A stretch of DNA of 64,000 bases from contig JALJCO010001224.1 in NCBI GenBank assembly GCA_023101725.1, forward strand, positions 558,001 to 622,000. Reading direction: 5' to 3'. The translations under genes were made by a program, and so were the position numbers. Source of the DNA: Atherinomorus stipes. Lineage: Eukaryota; Chordata; Actinopteri; Atheriniformes; Atherinidae. This document shows, in pieces, positions 63,248-64,000 of this stretch (position 1 is the stretch's first letter; every line of letters starts with the position of its first letter). The notes under the pieces are model-generated. The model saw only the letters and a list, made by a program, of their open reading frames with translations, ran no database searches and was not told the DNA's origin.

Positions 63248-64000
63248 AGATTTTCAGCATTCGACGCAGCCAATCAGAGCGACTCAATGTCATGATGCAG
63301 ACACACATTTTCTGACAGGACGGGAAACACCCAGAAGAACCAGGGGAACCTCCTCTCTCTCTCTAAAGACAGAGGAGGATAAACTGTGATCTGCGTCCGG
63401 TCTCGGTTTCTGAACGACGGTTTGATGACCTGCTGTCATGATGGGATTCACTGGGTTTATAATGCTGCCCCGCATCGGGACAGCGGGACCTTAAACTGGG
63501 CTGGATCAGACAGCTGAAAGCGCCCCTCATCAGCGCGTAGCTCCTGGAGTTAATAGTGAAACTCATCACACTCAGAACGGCTGGAATTATCAGGTGAACC
63601 AGACACGGAGCAGAGACGCCCTACGACGACGTTCCTTAGCTTTGTTTATCACAATAAGCCGAGCCGCTCTCTCTACAGCATCTGCCACGGTGCAGACAGA
63701 CCGGTGACAGGAAAAAGAAAAAGGAGGGGCTCCTCCCGACGCAGGTCGAGCGCGCCTCGGCCGGACATCCCTCTACGCGCATCGGGAGCATCAAGATGCT
63801 GGAAATCAAGCGTCTGACTTTTTAGTGACAACTTTGGGCGTCAGGCGTGTTTTTGACGCCCAAATCGCGTTTGGTCTGAACACACTAGTTAGCATTGAGG
63901 TGGGAGATGATGTCACTTACTAGAGTTGTCTGTCTGTCCATGAGGCGTTTTTAAGGTGGAAACTGTGTCAGGTTGAGGATTATTTCTTCTCCGAATACAA

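Larger units (their letters stand above)
60435..64000 (+). other. vps13b: start of vps13b intron 6 (3' end outside window)
   Basis: It begins with gtgagt. It contains hAT-like ends at about 60445-60520 and 62080-62208, an AT microsatellite, a TTAA element (61089-61858), a dispersed repeat and a long inverted repeat. Nothing definable is seen in 63250-64000. Confidence 0.75.

Overview
The window is vertebrate nuclear DNA, almost certainly from a ray-finned (teleost) fish. It is AT-rich, intron-dominated and packed with cut-and-paste DNA transposon relics (Tc1/mariner, hAT-like, TTAA-target families) and AT microsatellites. There are no prokaryotic operons, CRISPR arrays or rRNA/tRNA genes that I can recognise. 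Nearly all listed short open frames are chance frames in introns or repeats.

The one protein-coding gene I can support is vps13b (VPS13B/COH1, the Cohen-syndrome gene) on the + strand. Six consecutive internal exons are visible: 20832-21173, 21273-21687, 23575-23712, 40419-40787, 58851-59053 and 60218-60434. Each has AG/GT boundaries and the reading phases chain without conflict (0-0, 0-1, 1-1, 1-1, 1-0, 0-1). Together they encode about 561 residues from the middle of this roughly 4000-residue lipid-transfer protein. Earlier and later exons lie outside the window, so everything else is best read as vps13b intron.

Layout: 1-20.8 kb is upstream intron with a Tc1 remnant, TA-flanked palindromic MITEs, a mariner/Tc1 pseudogene (7.2-8.3 kb), layered hAT-like elements (10.5-11.4 kb), two TTAA elements (12.9 and 13.6 kb), and three MITEs at 18.5, 19.2 and 19.6 kb. 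Exons 1-3 cluster at 20.8-23.7 kb, with a triply nested transposon in intron 2. Intron 3 (16.7 kb) holds a suspicious homopolymer block (25.6-26.6 kb), two composite hAT units (26.7 and 31.7 kb), Tc1 pseudogenes (29.3 and 36.6 kb) and several TTAA elements. Intron 4 (18.1 kb) holds more TTAA elements, a retrotransposed poly(A) insertion with a 15-bp target duplication (45.3-47.1 kb), another Tc1 relic (52.6 kb) and a palindromic TTAA element (57.4-58.4 kb). The last 3.5 kb is the start of the next intron.

I did not find a new biological system. The most interesting material is transposon archaeology: a composite hAT unit dispersed as one piece, several nonautonomous families sharing TTAA/AGG ends and carrying CRE-like and NRF1-like sites, a sequence module shared by two unrelated element families, and a young retrotransposed insertion containing a very long G tract.
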